The notes under the pieces: generated by a model
Database searches by the model: none
What the model saw: the letters and a program-made list of their open reading frames with translations, nothing else
What the model was told of the DNA's origin: nothing
Made by a program: the position numbers and the translations under genes
Source: Bacillota bacterium
GTDB lineage: Bacteria > Bacillota > Bacilli > Bacillales > Bacillaceae_J
DNA: 6,267 nt
Assembly: GCA_023457235.1 (NCBI GenBank)
Contig: JAEWMK010000303.1
Location: 1-6,267 of the forward strand
Direction of reading: 5' to 3'
Shown: piece by piece, positions 1-5,088 of the stretch
Layout: the number at the start of each line of letters is the position of its first letter
How positions within the stretch are numbered: the first letter of the stretch is position 1

Positions 1-409
1 AAATAACCTTATGCCCTATGTTACTCAAGTGGCTAAGGGGAAATTAGAGAAATTGAGAGTTTTCGGAAATGACTATCCTACGGTTGATGGTACGGGTGTT
101 CGGGACTATATCCATGTGGTAGATCTAGCTGAGGGCCATGTTGCAGCATTAGACAATCTGACCGTTGGTGTTCATATCTATAATTTAGGAACTGGCAAGG
201 GCACTAGTGTATTACAGCTAGTTAAAGCCTTTGAAAAGGCCAATGATATTAAAATACCTTATGAAATTGTGGAACGAAGACCTGGGGATATCGCTGAGTG
301 TTATGCGGATGCTTCAAAAGCAAGGCGAGAACTAGGTTGGACGGCAAAACGTGATATTATCGCCGTGTGTCGGGATGCTTGGCGGTTTGAGAAGAACTAT
401 AAAGAATGA
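1..409 (+). CDS. galE: UDP-glucose 4-epimerase, C-terminal part (5' truncated by window edge)
   Basis: This is the last 135 or so codons of a GalE-type short-chain dehydrogenase/reductase, which interconverts UDP-glucose and UDP-galactose with bound NAD in the cytoplasm. The frame is open from base 2 (Asn-Asn-Leu-Met-Pro), so the ATG at 11 is internal and the real start lies upstream of the window. The family's C-terminal signatures are visible: NNLMPYV, the FGNDYPT..DGTGVRDYIHVVDLA block that lines the UDP-sugar site, YNLGTG, and the RRPGDIAECYAD..KA..ELGW block near the end. GalE proteins are usually about 330 residues, so roughly 40 percent is present and the C-terminus looks intact, ending in a TGA at 407-409. 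The product supplies UDP-galactose for wall or S-layer glycans, which fits the envelope genes nearby. The family call is secure; the exact sugar substrate (Glc or GlcNAc) cannot be told from this part. Confidence 0.95.
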   Translation, partial: NNLMPYVTQVAKGKLEKLRVFGNDYPTVDGTGVRDYIHVVDLAEGHVAALDNLTVGVHIYNLGTGKGTSVLQLVKAFEKANDIKIPYEIVERRPGDIAECYADASKARRELGWTAKRDIIAVCRDAWRFEKNYKE

Positions 410-502
410 AATAGGGGATTCGCGACCTCTTTACATTCATGCTGAATTTGATAGTGCATACAAATGAAGTTTGAAAATATAGAAGTGGTTGGAGTGAAAG
501 TG

Positions 503-715
503 ATGTTTTTTGAATTCAGAAACCGCAATCAAACAATAAAAACATTACGGAAAAATCGTGACTATACAGCGGAAGAATTAGCATTAAAGTTGAAAGTAGA
601 TACCATAGATATTTTGAAAATTGATAATATGAAATTAAAGGAAGTTTCTAAACCTTTCAAATCCAAGCTAATGCCAATTTTACGTGGAGATTATATGGAT
701 AATATTCCTTGGTAG
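503..715 (+). CDS. Small Xre-like helix-turn-helix protein
   Basis: A 70-residue cytoplasmic protein starting MFFEFRNRNQ. I chose the ATG at 503 over the in-frame ATG at 464 because GGAGTG at 491-496 sits 6 nt before it, while nothing like a ribosome binding site precedes 464. Residues about 11-45 (TIKTLRKNRDYTAEELALKLKVDTIDILKIDN) match the pattern of a Cro/C1 (Xre) helix-turn-helix: a basic first helix, the TAEELA-type second helix, and an IDILKID recognition-like helix. The C-terminal part ends ILRGDYMDNIPW and has no recognised domain. The protein is about as small as a single HTH domain can be and has no sensor domain. It lies 93 nt after galE with no strong terminator between, so co-transcription is possible. 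It could bind DNA as a dimer; the target is unknown. Confidence 0.7.
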   Translation: MFFEFRNRNQTIKTLRKNRDYTAEELALKLKVDTIDILKIDNMKLKEVSKPFKSKLMPILRGDYMDNIPW

Positions 716-744
716 TTGTTGAAGATTTACAAGGGGAGCAACGT

Positions 745-903
745 ATGCCCCACAGCTTTAAAAGTAAATTGCCTTACATGTCAAAAAGGCAGCGTGGGAA
801 TAATTTTGCCCGCTACCCTTTTCCATGTTTTGTAACCTCTCGATTTGATAGGCCGGACCAATCTGGATGGGGGGTGAAAGTGGACAAGCCCCTCCTCAAA
901 TAG
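745..903 (+). CDS. Possible 52-residue protein of unknown function
   Basis: A short open frame (MPHSFKSKLPYM... to ...KVDKPLLK) with a good ribosome binding site, AAGGGGAG at 731-738, 6 nt before the ATG. It starts 29 nt after the stop of the HTH gene, so it could be the last gene of the same transcript. The product would be basic, rich in Arg, Lys, Pro and aromatic residues, with no signal peptide, membrane segment or recognised domain. Its stop codon lies inside the hairpin at 886-914. The frame also opens upstream from a TTG at 709, but that overlaps the HTH gene and has no ribosome binding site. With only 52 codons, chance is a serious alternative; this is a tentative call. Confidence 0.35.
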   Translation: MPHSFKSKLPYMSKRQRGNNFARYPFPCFVTSRFDRPDQSGWGVKVDKPLLK

Positions 904-914
904 AGTTGGGGCTT
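886..914. terminator. GC-rich hairpin between convergent genes, possible bidirectional terminator
   Basis: AAGCCCC (886-892) pairs with GGGGCTT (908-914), and an inner CTC/GAG stem closes a small AAATA loop. It stands between the plus-strand genes ending by 903 and the minus-strand EAL gene ending at 928, where a shared terminator is expected. Neither side has an immediate T-run, so an efficient intrinsic terminator is not certain. Confidence 0.4.
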
Positions 915-927
915 ATACCATCACATC

Positions 928-1647
928 TTAATTAATTTTTTCAGGCATACCTAGATAGTAACCTTGAGCCATACGTACACCTATATCTCGTGCAGTATTT
1001 AGACTTTCTTCATTCTCTATTCCTTCCAGTACTAAATTTACATTTGTATTGTCGCAGTACGTAAGCACAGATTTAATCATGTCTTGTTTATTTACAGACT
1101 TCTCAAGATTTTTAGAAAAATATCGATCTAGTTTTATGTAATTTGGTTCAAATTCGATTATTGATTGCATAGAAGGCCAGCCTTTACCAACATCGTCAAG
1201 AGCAATTGAAAAACCATACTCTTTTAATAGATTTACCCTTTCACACAATAAGTCTAAGTTGAAAGTATCAGTTTCATTAATCTCAAAGATTATGTGTTGA
1301 CATGACTCCTTGAATTTTGTAAAAATATCATTTAGAAATGTAGGAAAAGTTTTATTTATAAGAGTCGATGGGAAGACGTTTATAAATAACTTTAATTCTT
1401 TTTTCATAAATCGTCTATTTATGAAATGGGAATTCGTTAGAGCTTTATGGATAGACTTGGTGTCTAGATCATAGAGCCTATTTGTTTTTTTGGCCTCACT
1501 AAAAATAAAATCAGGAGAGCCCATATTTGTTCTTAACAGGAATTCACCACCAATTGAAGAATTGTCATTCAGGTTATATATGGGTTGAAAGTAATGTTCA
1601 AATTGGTTTTGGTCAATCAAATTATTTAATAAACTTTTAGTCTTCAA
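928..1647 (-). CDS. Stand-alone EAL-domain cyclic-di-GMP phosphodiesterase
   Basis: A 239-residue protein that is almost entirely one EAL domain, the family that hydrolyses c-di-GMP to pGpG using two divalent metals. The expected active-site residues can be read in order: E35 in the EFL form of the EAL motif (GGEFLLR), N90 (NVFPS), E122 and E125 (FEINE), D151 and D152 (DDVGKG loop), K172 (YIKLD), E208 (LEGIE) and Q228 (QGYYLG). Their spacings closely match those of active enzymes such as RocR, so activity is likely although DDFG is DDVG here. There is no GGDEF, PAS, signal peptide or membrane segment, so it should be cytoplasmic and its input should come through expression. The start is a TTG at 1647-1645, with AAGGAGG at 1664-1658 ten nt upstream. 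Its leader carries a c-di-GMP riboswitch and terminator, implying feedback control by its own substrate. Confidence 0.92.
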   Translation of the reverse strand: MKTKSLLNNLIDQNQFEHYFQPIYNLNDNSSIGGEFLLRTNMGSPDFIFSEAKKTNRLYDLDTKSIHKALTNSHFINRRFMKKELKLFINVFPSTLINKTFPTFLNDIFTKFKESCQHIIFEINETDTFNLDLLCERVNLLKEYGFSIALDDVGKGWPSMQSIIEFEPNYIKLDRYFSKNLEKSVNKQDMIKSVLTYCDNTNVNLVLEGIENEESLNTARDIGVRMAQGYYLGMPEKIN

Positions 1648-1657
1648 AAATCTCTAT

Positions 1658-1664
1658 CCTCCTT
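1658..1664 (-). promoter_or_regulatory. Ribosome binding site deciding a TTG start
   Basis: AAGGAGG on the minus strand lies 10 nt before the TTG at 1647-1645. No ATG or GTG in frame is better placed, so the EAL gene starts with TTG. The site follows the leader terminator directly, so it is transcribed only when the terminator is read through. Confidence 0.8.
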
Positions 1665-1669
1665 TCAAT

Positions 1670-1700
1670 GCAAAATAAAAATCCACCAAAAAGGTGGATT
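1670..1700 (-). terminator. Intrinsic terminator in the EAL gene leader (riboswitch expression platform)
   Basis: On the minus strand AATCCACC (1700-1693) pairs with GGTGGATT (1687-1680) around a TTTTT loop, giving a perfect 8-bp stem followed by TTTATTTTG. It lies between the c-di-GMP aptamer and the ribosome binding site of the EAL gene, the usual place for a riboswitch-controlled terminator. No obvious antiterminator competing for the stem could be found by eye, so whether ligand switches the gene on or off is open. Confidence 0.85.
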
Positions 1701-1703
1701 AGA

Positions 1704-1812
1704 AAAGTTTTTACACAACCATCTCTTTGGTAACCCGGCTACCATAGTTGTAATAACATTAGGCCCGTGGCTTTGCGTCCCTATTTTTCAATAGGTTTGC
1801 CATTTAACTTTC
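1704..1812 (-). promoter_or_regulatory. Cyclic-di-GMP-I (GEMM-I) riboswitch aptamer
   Basis: Read on the minus strand, the leader shows the GEMM-I hallmarks in order. GGCAAACC is followed by a 6-bp CCTATT/AATAGG hairpin capped by a GAAA tetraloop (1794-1779). Then come GGGACGCAAAGCC, the GGCCTAA and TATGG halves of a classic 11-nt tetraloop receptor (about 1763-1741), and GTAGCCGGGTTACC. AAAGTT at 1811-1806 can pair with AACTTT at 1709-1704, which would close the whole aptamer just before the terminator; that outer pairing is inference. The class is known to bind c-di-GMP, with a subclass binding 3',3'-cGAMP. The downstream EAL gene makes c-di-GMP the expected ligand. Confidence 0.93.
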
Positions 1813-1836
1813 GGTATGATATTTAGTTTCGAATAA

Positions 1837-1842
1837 ATTATA
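1837..1842 (-). promoter_or_regulatory. -10 box of the promoter for the riboswitch-EAL transcript
   Basis: A perfect TATAAT on the minus strand at 1842-1837, about 25 nt upstream of the aptamer, which puts the transcription start near 1829. The -35 region 17 nt upstream (TGGTAA) matches the consensus poorly. Confidence 0.55.
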
Positions 1843-1923
1843 TACCATATTGGTTGGAATTACCACTTGTTTTTTATGTGGAAGTATAGTAAAGAGAAAA
1901 TGAAGAAAATAGTATTGCTGGGA

Positions 1924-1951
1924 TGGGACAAAGGGTCGGGAACTCTGACTC
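1924..1951 (+). repeat. 28-bp interspersed hairpin element, copy A
   Basis: This copy begins TGGGACAAA and continues GGGTCGGGAACTCTGACTC. It matches copy B (3848-3875, minus) at 24 of 28 positions. GGGTC can pair with GACTC, and GGG with TCT around an AAC loop if G-U pairs are allowed; the opposite strand cannot form this hairpin. It lies in the divergent region between the EAL and 2061 genes, about 110 nt before the latter. AACTCTGAC recurs at 1958-1966 just after the copy. Confidence 0.7.
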
Positions 1952-1978
1952 AGTACAAACTCTGACGGAATGACTTTT

Positions 1979-1984
1979 TATAAT
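1979..1984 (+). promoter_or_regulatory. Candidate -10 box for the 2061 gene
   Basis: A TATAAT matching the sigma-A consensus, 76 nt upstream of the start codon. No good -35 lies at 16-18 nt, so the promoter would be weak or activator-dependent. The box lies in the loop of a CGGAAT/ATTCCG inverted repeat (1966-1971 and 1985-1990), which could be an operator or coincidence. Confidence 0.35.
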
Positions 1985-2060
1985 ATTCCGATTTTAGGAG
2001 GAAATACCCATATATTATAGAATTAATAATATATTCTATGATAAAGGGGAGCATGTTTTT

Positions 2061-2747
2061 ATGAAAAAGGTCATGACTGGTTTTGTGGCTGGTGCAATTA
2101 CTTTCGGGTCTTTGGGTGCGTATGCGGCAACATCAATTGATGTAGATTTCAAACCATTGAAGTACTTTTTCGATGGAGTGGAAAAGCAGTCTGCTAATCC
2201 TGGATTTATTTACAAGGGAACAACCTATGTTCCACTTAAATTTATGGCGCAGTCATTAGGTCAAGAGGTTGAATGGGATGGTAAGAACAATACGATTTAT
2301 GTAGGTAAAAAACCAGTGGGTGCTACTGGTGAGGTTTATCTTACAGACTTGGAGAACAGTGGAACTAATCTAAAAGGAAACCCTGTGAATAAGGGTAGTA
2401 AGTTTGAAATGAATGGTGTCAAGTATGATTCATCTAAAGTTCTTCAGAGTGAGGCTGCTAAGTCAGAAAGTAAGACATCGTATTATCTTTATAAGGAGTA
2501 TTCGAGGCTGACGGGTGTTGTAGGTATGGATGATGGTACTCAGAAGGATGAGAATAAATCATCATTCTATATTTACGCTGATGGCAAGCTCGTATACGAG
2601 AATGAGGGATTAATTAAGGGCAAAGAACCTGCGAAAGTTGATCTGGATTTAAAAGGGGTAAATAAGATTGATATTGTCTTTAAACCGGATACTAGTAGTA
2701 ATTATTCATATTATGTAAATTTTGCAGATATAAAGCTTGAAAAGTAA
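2061..2747 (+). CDS. Secreted protein with copper-amine-oxidase-N-like and NPCBM-like domains
   Basis: A 228-residue exported protein. Residues 1-22 form a signal peptide with a lysine start, a hydrophobic core and a likely cut after AYA22. Residues about 48-81 (PGFIYKGTTYVPLKFMAQSLGQEVEWDGKNNTIYVG) match the copper amine oxidase N-terminal-like domain, a small module common in Bacillales surface proteins and not itself an oxidase. Residues about 107-226 resemble an NPCBM/NEW2-type carbohydrate-binding fold: a MNGVKY start, SYYLYKEYSRLTGVVGMDDGT, then FYIYADGKLVYENEGLIKGKEPAKVDLDLKGVNKIDIVF. A role in binding wall or extracellular polysaccharide is inference; no catalytic domain is visible. 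AAAGGGGAG at 2043-2051 precedes the ATG by 9 nt, and an ATG at 2053 is followed directly by a stop. The gene is convergent with the LCP gene. Confidence 0.85.
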   Translation: MKKVMTGFVAGAITFGSLGAYAATSIDVDFKPLKYFFDGVEKQSANPGFIYKGTTYVPLKFMAQSLGQEVEWDGKNNTIYVGKKPVGATGEVYLTDLENSGTNLKGNPVNKGSKFEMNGVKYDSSKVLQSEAAKSESKTSYYLYKEYSRLTGVVGMDDGTQKDENKSSFYIYADGKLVYENEGLIKGKEPAKVDLDLKGVNKIDIVFKPDTSSNYSYYVNFADIKLEK

Positions 2748-2762
2748 GCTGTGTGTGAGGCT

Positions 2763-2818
2763 TTAAAAAGAAAAACAACCAGCCCTATCTATCAAGTAAT
2801 GGATGAATGGGCTGGTTG
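2763..2818 (-). terminator. Intrinsic terminator of the LCP gene, possibly bidirectional
   Basis: CAACCAGCCC (2776-2785) pairs perfectly with GGGCTGGTTG (2809-2818) in a 10-bp stem with a 23-nt loop. On the minus strand the stem is followed by TTTTTCTTTTT, a good U-tract, so it should end the LCP transcript. For the plus-strand 2061 gene the hairpin is present but no T-run follows. Confidence 0.8.
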
Positions 2819-2823
2819 ATTAC

Positions 2824-3735
2824 TTATAATTCTAAATGCTCTTTTAAAAGATTCTGTATCCTTTGTTTTTCTTCGTCAGTCATTATTAGATAATAGATTC
2901 CATCAATAATTTTTCCAGAGCCCTTTAATTGTAATTGTTCAATATTACGTCCAACCTCAATATAATTTTTTTGAATTTCTATCATTTCATCGAGATTGAT
3001 ATTTGTTTTTATATTATTGCCGAGTGCTTCAAGAATGGTTTCGTATTTAGCGATGGATGACAGACTGGTTCCTTTGCTAATAATACCTTGAATGATTTGC
3101 CGTTGTCTTTGTTGACGGCCAAAATCGCCTTTTGCATCTTGTTTTCTCATTCGAACATAGGCAAGGGCTTCATCCCCCGTTAATTTAAGGGCTCCTTTTT
3201 TGAAGGTATTCCCATCGGAAACAAAATTCATTTGATTTTGAACCGTAATACCGCCCACAGCATCTACAAGTTCCTTAAATCCTTCCATATTCACTTTTAC
3301 AAAATAGTCAATCGGAATATTCAAGAGATTTTCAACGGTTGCGATTGACATGTCGGTTCCACCAAAAGCATAGGCATGATTTATTTTGTCAGTTGAACCG
3401 TGTCCGATTATTTCCGTTCTTGTATCTCGTGGGATACTGAGCATCTTAATGGAATTTTGTTTTTTGTTTACAGTCAAGACAATGATAGTGTCAGACCGTC
3501 CTTTATCTCCTTCACGTTCATCAACCCCCAAGATAAGAACGGAGAAGGGATCGACTTTTTCAAGAGCTGGTTTATCAAGTCTTTTTTCCGATTTTTCACG
3601 TGAAATGGGCTCTTGCATAGCCTCAATCGTATCTGTGAAAGAGTTGTAAATTGTATATCCATAGGCTCCAACAACTAGTAGTAGTAATAAGGTGGTTGTT
3701 GCGATAATGCTCCACCATTTTTTGTTTTTTTTCAT
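2824..3735 (-). CDS. LytR-CpsA-Psr (LCP) family cell-wall glycopolymer ligase
   Basis: A 303-residue membrane-anchored enzyme of the LytR/TagTUV type. The family transfers lipid-linked teichoic acids or capsule-like polymers onto peptidoglycan on the outer face of the membrane. A basic N-terminus and one transmembrane helix (about residues 8-28) anchor it with the catalytic domain outside. Family motifs are visible: VLILGVDEREGDKGRSDT (D72, R74, R80, D82), MLSIPRDTR (R103, D104, R106), DKINHAYAFGG (about 117-126), RMRKQDAKGDFGR followed by QQRQRQ (R195 to Q213). These supply the metal- and pyrophosphate-binding Asp and Arg residues. The length is typical and the gene looks intact. The ribosome binding site is poor: GGGGGT about 12 nt before the ATG. 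It is a single-gene unit with its own promoter and terminator. Which of TagT, TagU or TagV it corresponds to, and which polymer it moves, cannot be told. Confidence 0.93.
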   Translation of the reverse strand: MKKNKKWWSIIATTTLLLLLVVGAYGYTIYNSFTDTIEAMQEPISREKSEKRLDKPALEKVDPFSVLILGVDEREGDKGRSDTIIVLTVNKKQNSIKMLSIPRDTRTEIIGHGSTDKINHAYAFGGTDMSIATVENLLNIPIDYFVKVNMEGFKELVDAVGGITVQNQMNFVSDGNTFKKGALKLTGDEALAYVRMRKQDAKGDFGRQQRQRQIIQGIISKGTSLSSIAKYETILEALGNNIKTNINLDEMIEIQKNYIEVGRNIEQLQLKGSGKIIDGIYYLIMTDEEKQRIQNLLKEHLEL

Positions 3736-3798
3736 CCTTATGTAAATACCCCCAGACGGACATAGGTATTCGACCTACAACCGTATTCAACAATTTCT

Positions 3799-3828
3799 AT
3801 CTTACTTCTTACGCAGGGCATACGTCAA
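3799..3828 (-). promoter_or_regulatory. Candidate sigma-A promoter of the LCP gene
   Basis: On the minus strand TTGACG (3828-3823) and TAAGAT (3804-3799) are separated by 18 nt, giving a transcript start near 3791 and a leader of about 55 nt. The -35 matches the consensus at five of six bases, the -10 at four of six. Confidence 0.5.
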
Positions 3829-3847
3829 AGGAGAGTGGCTGTGCTAT

Positions 3848-3875
3848 GAGCCAGAGTTCCCGACCCCGCGTCCCA
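3848..3875 (-). repeat. 28-bp interspersed hairpin element, copy B
   Basis: On the minus strand it begins TGGGACGCG and continues GGGTCGGGAACTCTGGCTC. It matches copy A at 24 of 28 and copy C at 23 of 28 positions. GGGTC/GGCTC and GGG/TCT can pair around AAC with G-U wobbles. It lies between the divergent LCP gene and the gene at 3932, about 20 nt upstream of the LCP -35 box. Confidence 0.7.
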
Positions 3876-3882
3876 GTCTTCT

Positions 3883-3897
3883 GTGTTAAAATAACAC
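3883..3897. promoter_or_regulatory. Perfect palindrome, possible operator of the 3932 gene
   Basis: GTGTTA-AAA-TAACAC is a perfect 6-bp inverted repeat with a 3-nt centre, 34 nt upstream of the ATG at 3932. It contains TAAAAT (3887-3892), a plausible -10 box on the plus strand, but no -35 is visible. A dimeric repressor or activator could bind here; no specific regulator is recognised. Confidence 0.4.
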
Positions 3898-3931
3898 TAG
3901 AGTATTCAGTGACAATGAAGTGGTGATAAAA

Positions 3932-5077
3932 ATGAGTTTAATAGGTAAAACTAGTTCTCCTTTAAATAGTGCATCAAAATCTGGTTTTAGTGGATATAAC
4001 CCTGTGAATGGCAATTATTTCGGTGATGGATCCAACTTGAAGTATGATGAGCAAGGGCGTGCTTTGGCCAATATAAAAACAGGTGCTCATTATAAAGATA
4101 ATAATATAGCGTTAGGGCGTTCTGATGAGGGTTTCAAGACACAGTTAGACTATCAAATTCAGAATGTTAATAACTATGCTTCTACTGCAAAAAAAGCCAA
4201 TAATCAAAAGGCGGTTACTTTTGCTGAAGAAACGAAGCAAATGCTATTAAATGGACTTGCAGTAAATCCAACTTGGAAATTTGACGGACGTAGTTTTGGA
4301 TATAGCGGCAATTTTGATGTAAAGGGCCGTGAATATTCATACGATCCCTATACTAGTGAAAAGTCTGGTAATGAAAAAATGGATGACTCCACGTATGATT
4401 TAATGCGTGATTCGAGCTATAACCATTATCAATCATTTTCCGAAGAGGTTTGGGATCAATATTTTAACGAATGGGTTGAAAAAGATCACCTTGAAAATAC
4501 CACAATTGATAAACAATGGCTTATGTCGTTTAAGGATTATTGGAATAAGTTTCGGTTGCTTAATCCAAATGAGAAAGATCCGTGGGGTGCTAAGCCACTT
4601 GAGGACATAGCACCATTGCAAAACGGCGAACGAATGCCAAGTTATATCGGGTATGAAAATGGTGTCGTAAAATGGGATACTACATGGTACAAGGAATTAA
4701 AATTAGAATCCACCCAAAAGGAAAATACTAATAACAATCAAATCTATCAACAAACTGACAATAGCTCCAGAAGGATTTCTACAATAGAAACAGAAATGCT
4801 TCTAGGGAGAAAGTGCCAACCAGTCGTTTATCGGGTGTTTTTGGTTGATAATAGTGTAAATGCGGAAAGTAACTCCATTGGCAAATGTCGATGGGGTTAT
4901 TTTAATGAGTGGGTCATTGCGGTGGGGCGCGGGGGCAGGAACTCTGGTCCAGCGGAATTGAGAATTGGAAGTGGGATACAGGTTTGGGGCATATATAGTA
5001 ATTCAGCACTTTGCAAAAAAGTTTACCCAGTTTCAAAAATTCACTGGGTTTGTAAGACTTTTGTAAGATTTTTGTAA
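3932..5077 (+). CDS. Unrecognised protein; 3' third of the open frame doubtful (frameshift suspected)
   Basis: I do not recognise this family. The ATG at 3932 is preferred over the GTG at 3920 because GGTGAT (3922-3927), complementary to the 16S rRNA tail, precedes it. About the first 260 residues look like genuine protein: no signal peptide or membrane segment, a Gly/Asn/Ser-rich start (FSGYNPVNGNYFGDGSNLKYDEQG), and a Trp/Tyr/Asp-rich middle (e.g. VWDQYFNEWVEKDHLENTTIDKQWLMSFKDYWNKF). From about residue 275 the character changes. All four cysteines of the 381-residue frame fall in its last 87 residues, and the frame runs through a repeat element, a hairpin and two copies of the TGTAAGA repeat before stopping at 5077. 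The +1 frame gives a short tail, SINKLTIAPEGFLQ, and a stop at 4785-4787. The real or ancestral gene may therefore end near 4787. A secretion-substrate or toxin-like role would be a guess. Confidence 0.65.
   Translation: MSLIGKTSSPLNSASKSGFSGYNPVNGNYFGDGSNLKYDEQGRALANIKTGAHYKDNNIALGRSDEGFKTQLDYQIQNVNNYASTAKKANNQKAVTFAEETKQMLLNGLAVNPTWKFDGRSFGYSGNFDVKGREYSYDPYTSEKSGNEKMDDSTYDLMRDSSYNHYQSFSEEVWDQYFNEWVEKDHLENTTIDKQWLMSFKDYWNKFRLLNPNEKDPWGAKPLEDIAPLQNGERMPSYIGYENGVVKWDTTWYKELKLESTQKENTNNNQIYQQTDNSSRRISTIETEMLLGRKCQPVVYRVFLVDNSVNAESNSIGKCRWGYFNEWVIAVGRGGRNSGPAELRIGSGIQVWGIYSNSALCKKVYPVSKIHWVCKTFVRFL
4923..4950 (+). repeat. 28-bp interspersed hairpin element, copy C
   Basis: It begins TGGGGCGCG and continues GGGGCAGGAACTCTGGTCC. 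It matches copy B at 23 of 28 positions. The outer stem GGGGC/GGTCC has one G-G mismatch and the inner AGG/TCT stem pairs. It lies inside the doubtful tail of the 3932 frame, about 180 nt upstream of the SLH gene. Since the other two copies are intergenic, its position argues that this stretch is not coding. Confidence 0.65.
5025..5049 (+). terminator. Candidate intrinsic terminator before the SLH gene
   Basis: ACCCAGT (5025-5031) pairs with ACTGGGT (5043-5049) around an 11-nt loop, followed by TTGTAAGACTTTTG on the plus strand and, on the minus strand, by AAACTTTTTTG. The U-tracts are imperfect on both sides. It would separate the 3932 transcript from the SLH promoter, although the nominal stop of the 3932 frame lies 28 nt beyond it. 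Confidence 0.5.
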
Positions 5078-5079
5078 GA
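5051..5079. promoter_or_regulatory. Three direct TGTAAGA repeats with 11-bp period, possible response-regulator box
   Basis: TGTAAGA occurs at 5051-5057, 5062-5068 and 5073-5079, exactly 11 bp apart; on the other strand this reads CTTACA with 5-nt spacers. Direct hexamers with an 11-bp period are typical of OmpR/PhoB-family binding sites, and CTTACA differs by one base from the TT(A/T/C)ACA half-site of Bacillus PhoP. The array ends 9 bp before the -10 box of the SLH gene. Confidence 0.5.
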
Positions 5080-5088
5080 CGCCTTCTA

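Noticed and set aside
413..430. AGGGG/CCTCT hairpin just after galE as a terminator
   Set aside because: Only 5 bp including one G-U pair, with a weak TTTACATT tail; too little to call.
464..502. Upstream ATG start for the small HTH protein
   Set aside because: No ribosome binding site precedes 464, whereas GGAGTG fits the ATG at 503 and the extension adds no HTH-like sequence.
1924..1966. GGAAC...TCTGA spacing in copy A as an ECF sigma-factor promoter
   Set aside because: The GGAAC core is shared with copies B and C, but the second box is not, so the resemblance is explained by the repeat and not by a common promoter.
3386..3674. Open frames on both strands inside the LCP gene
   Set aside because: They overlap a clearly conserved LCP coding sequence in other frames and have no family features of their own.
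4407..4621. Short open frames on both strands inside the 3932 gene
   Set aside because: They overlap the well-supported 5' part of that gene, with low-complexity Ile/Lys-rich translations typical of AT-rich shadow frames.
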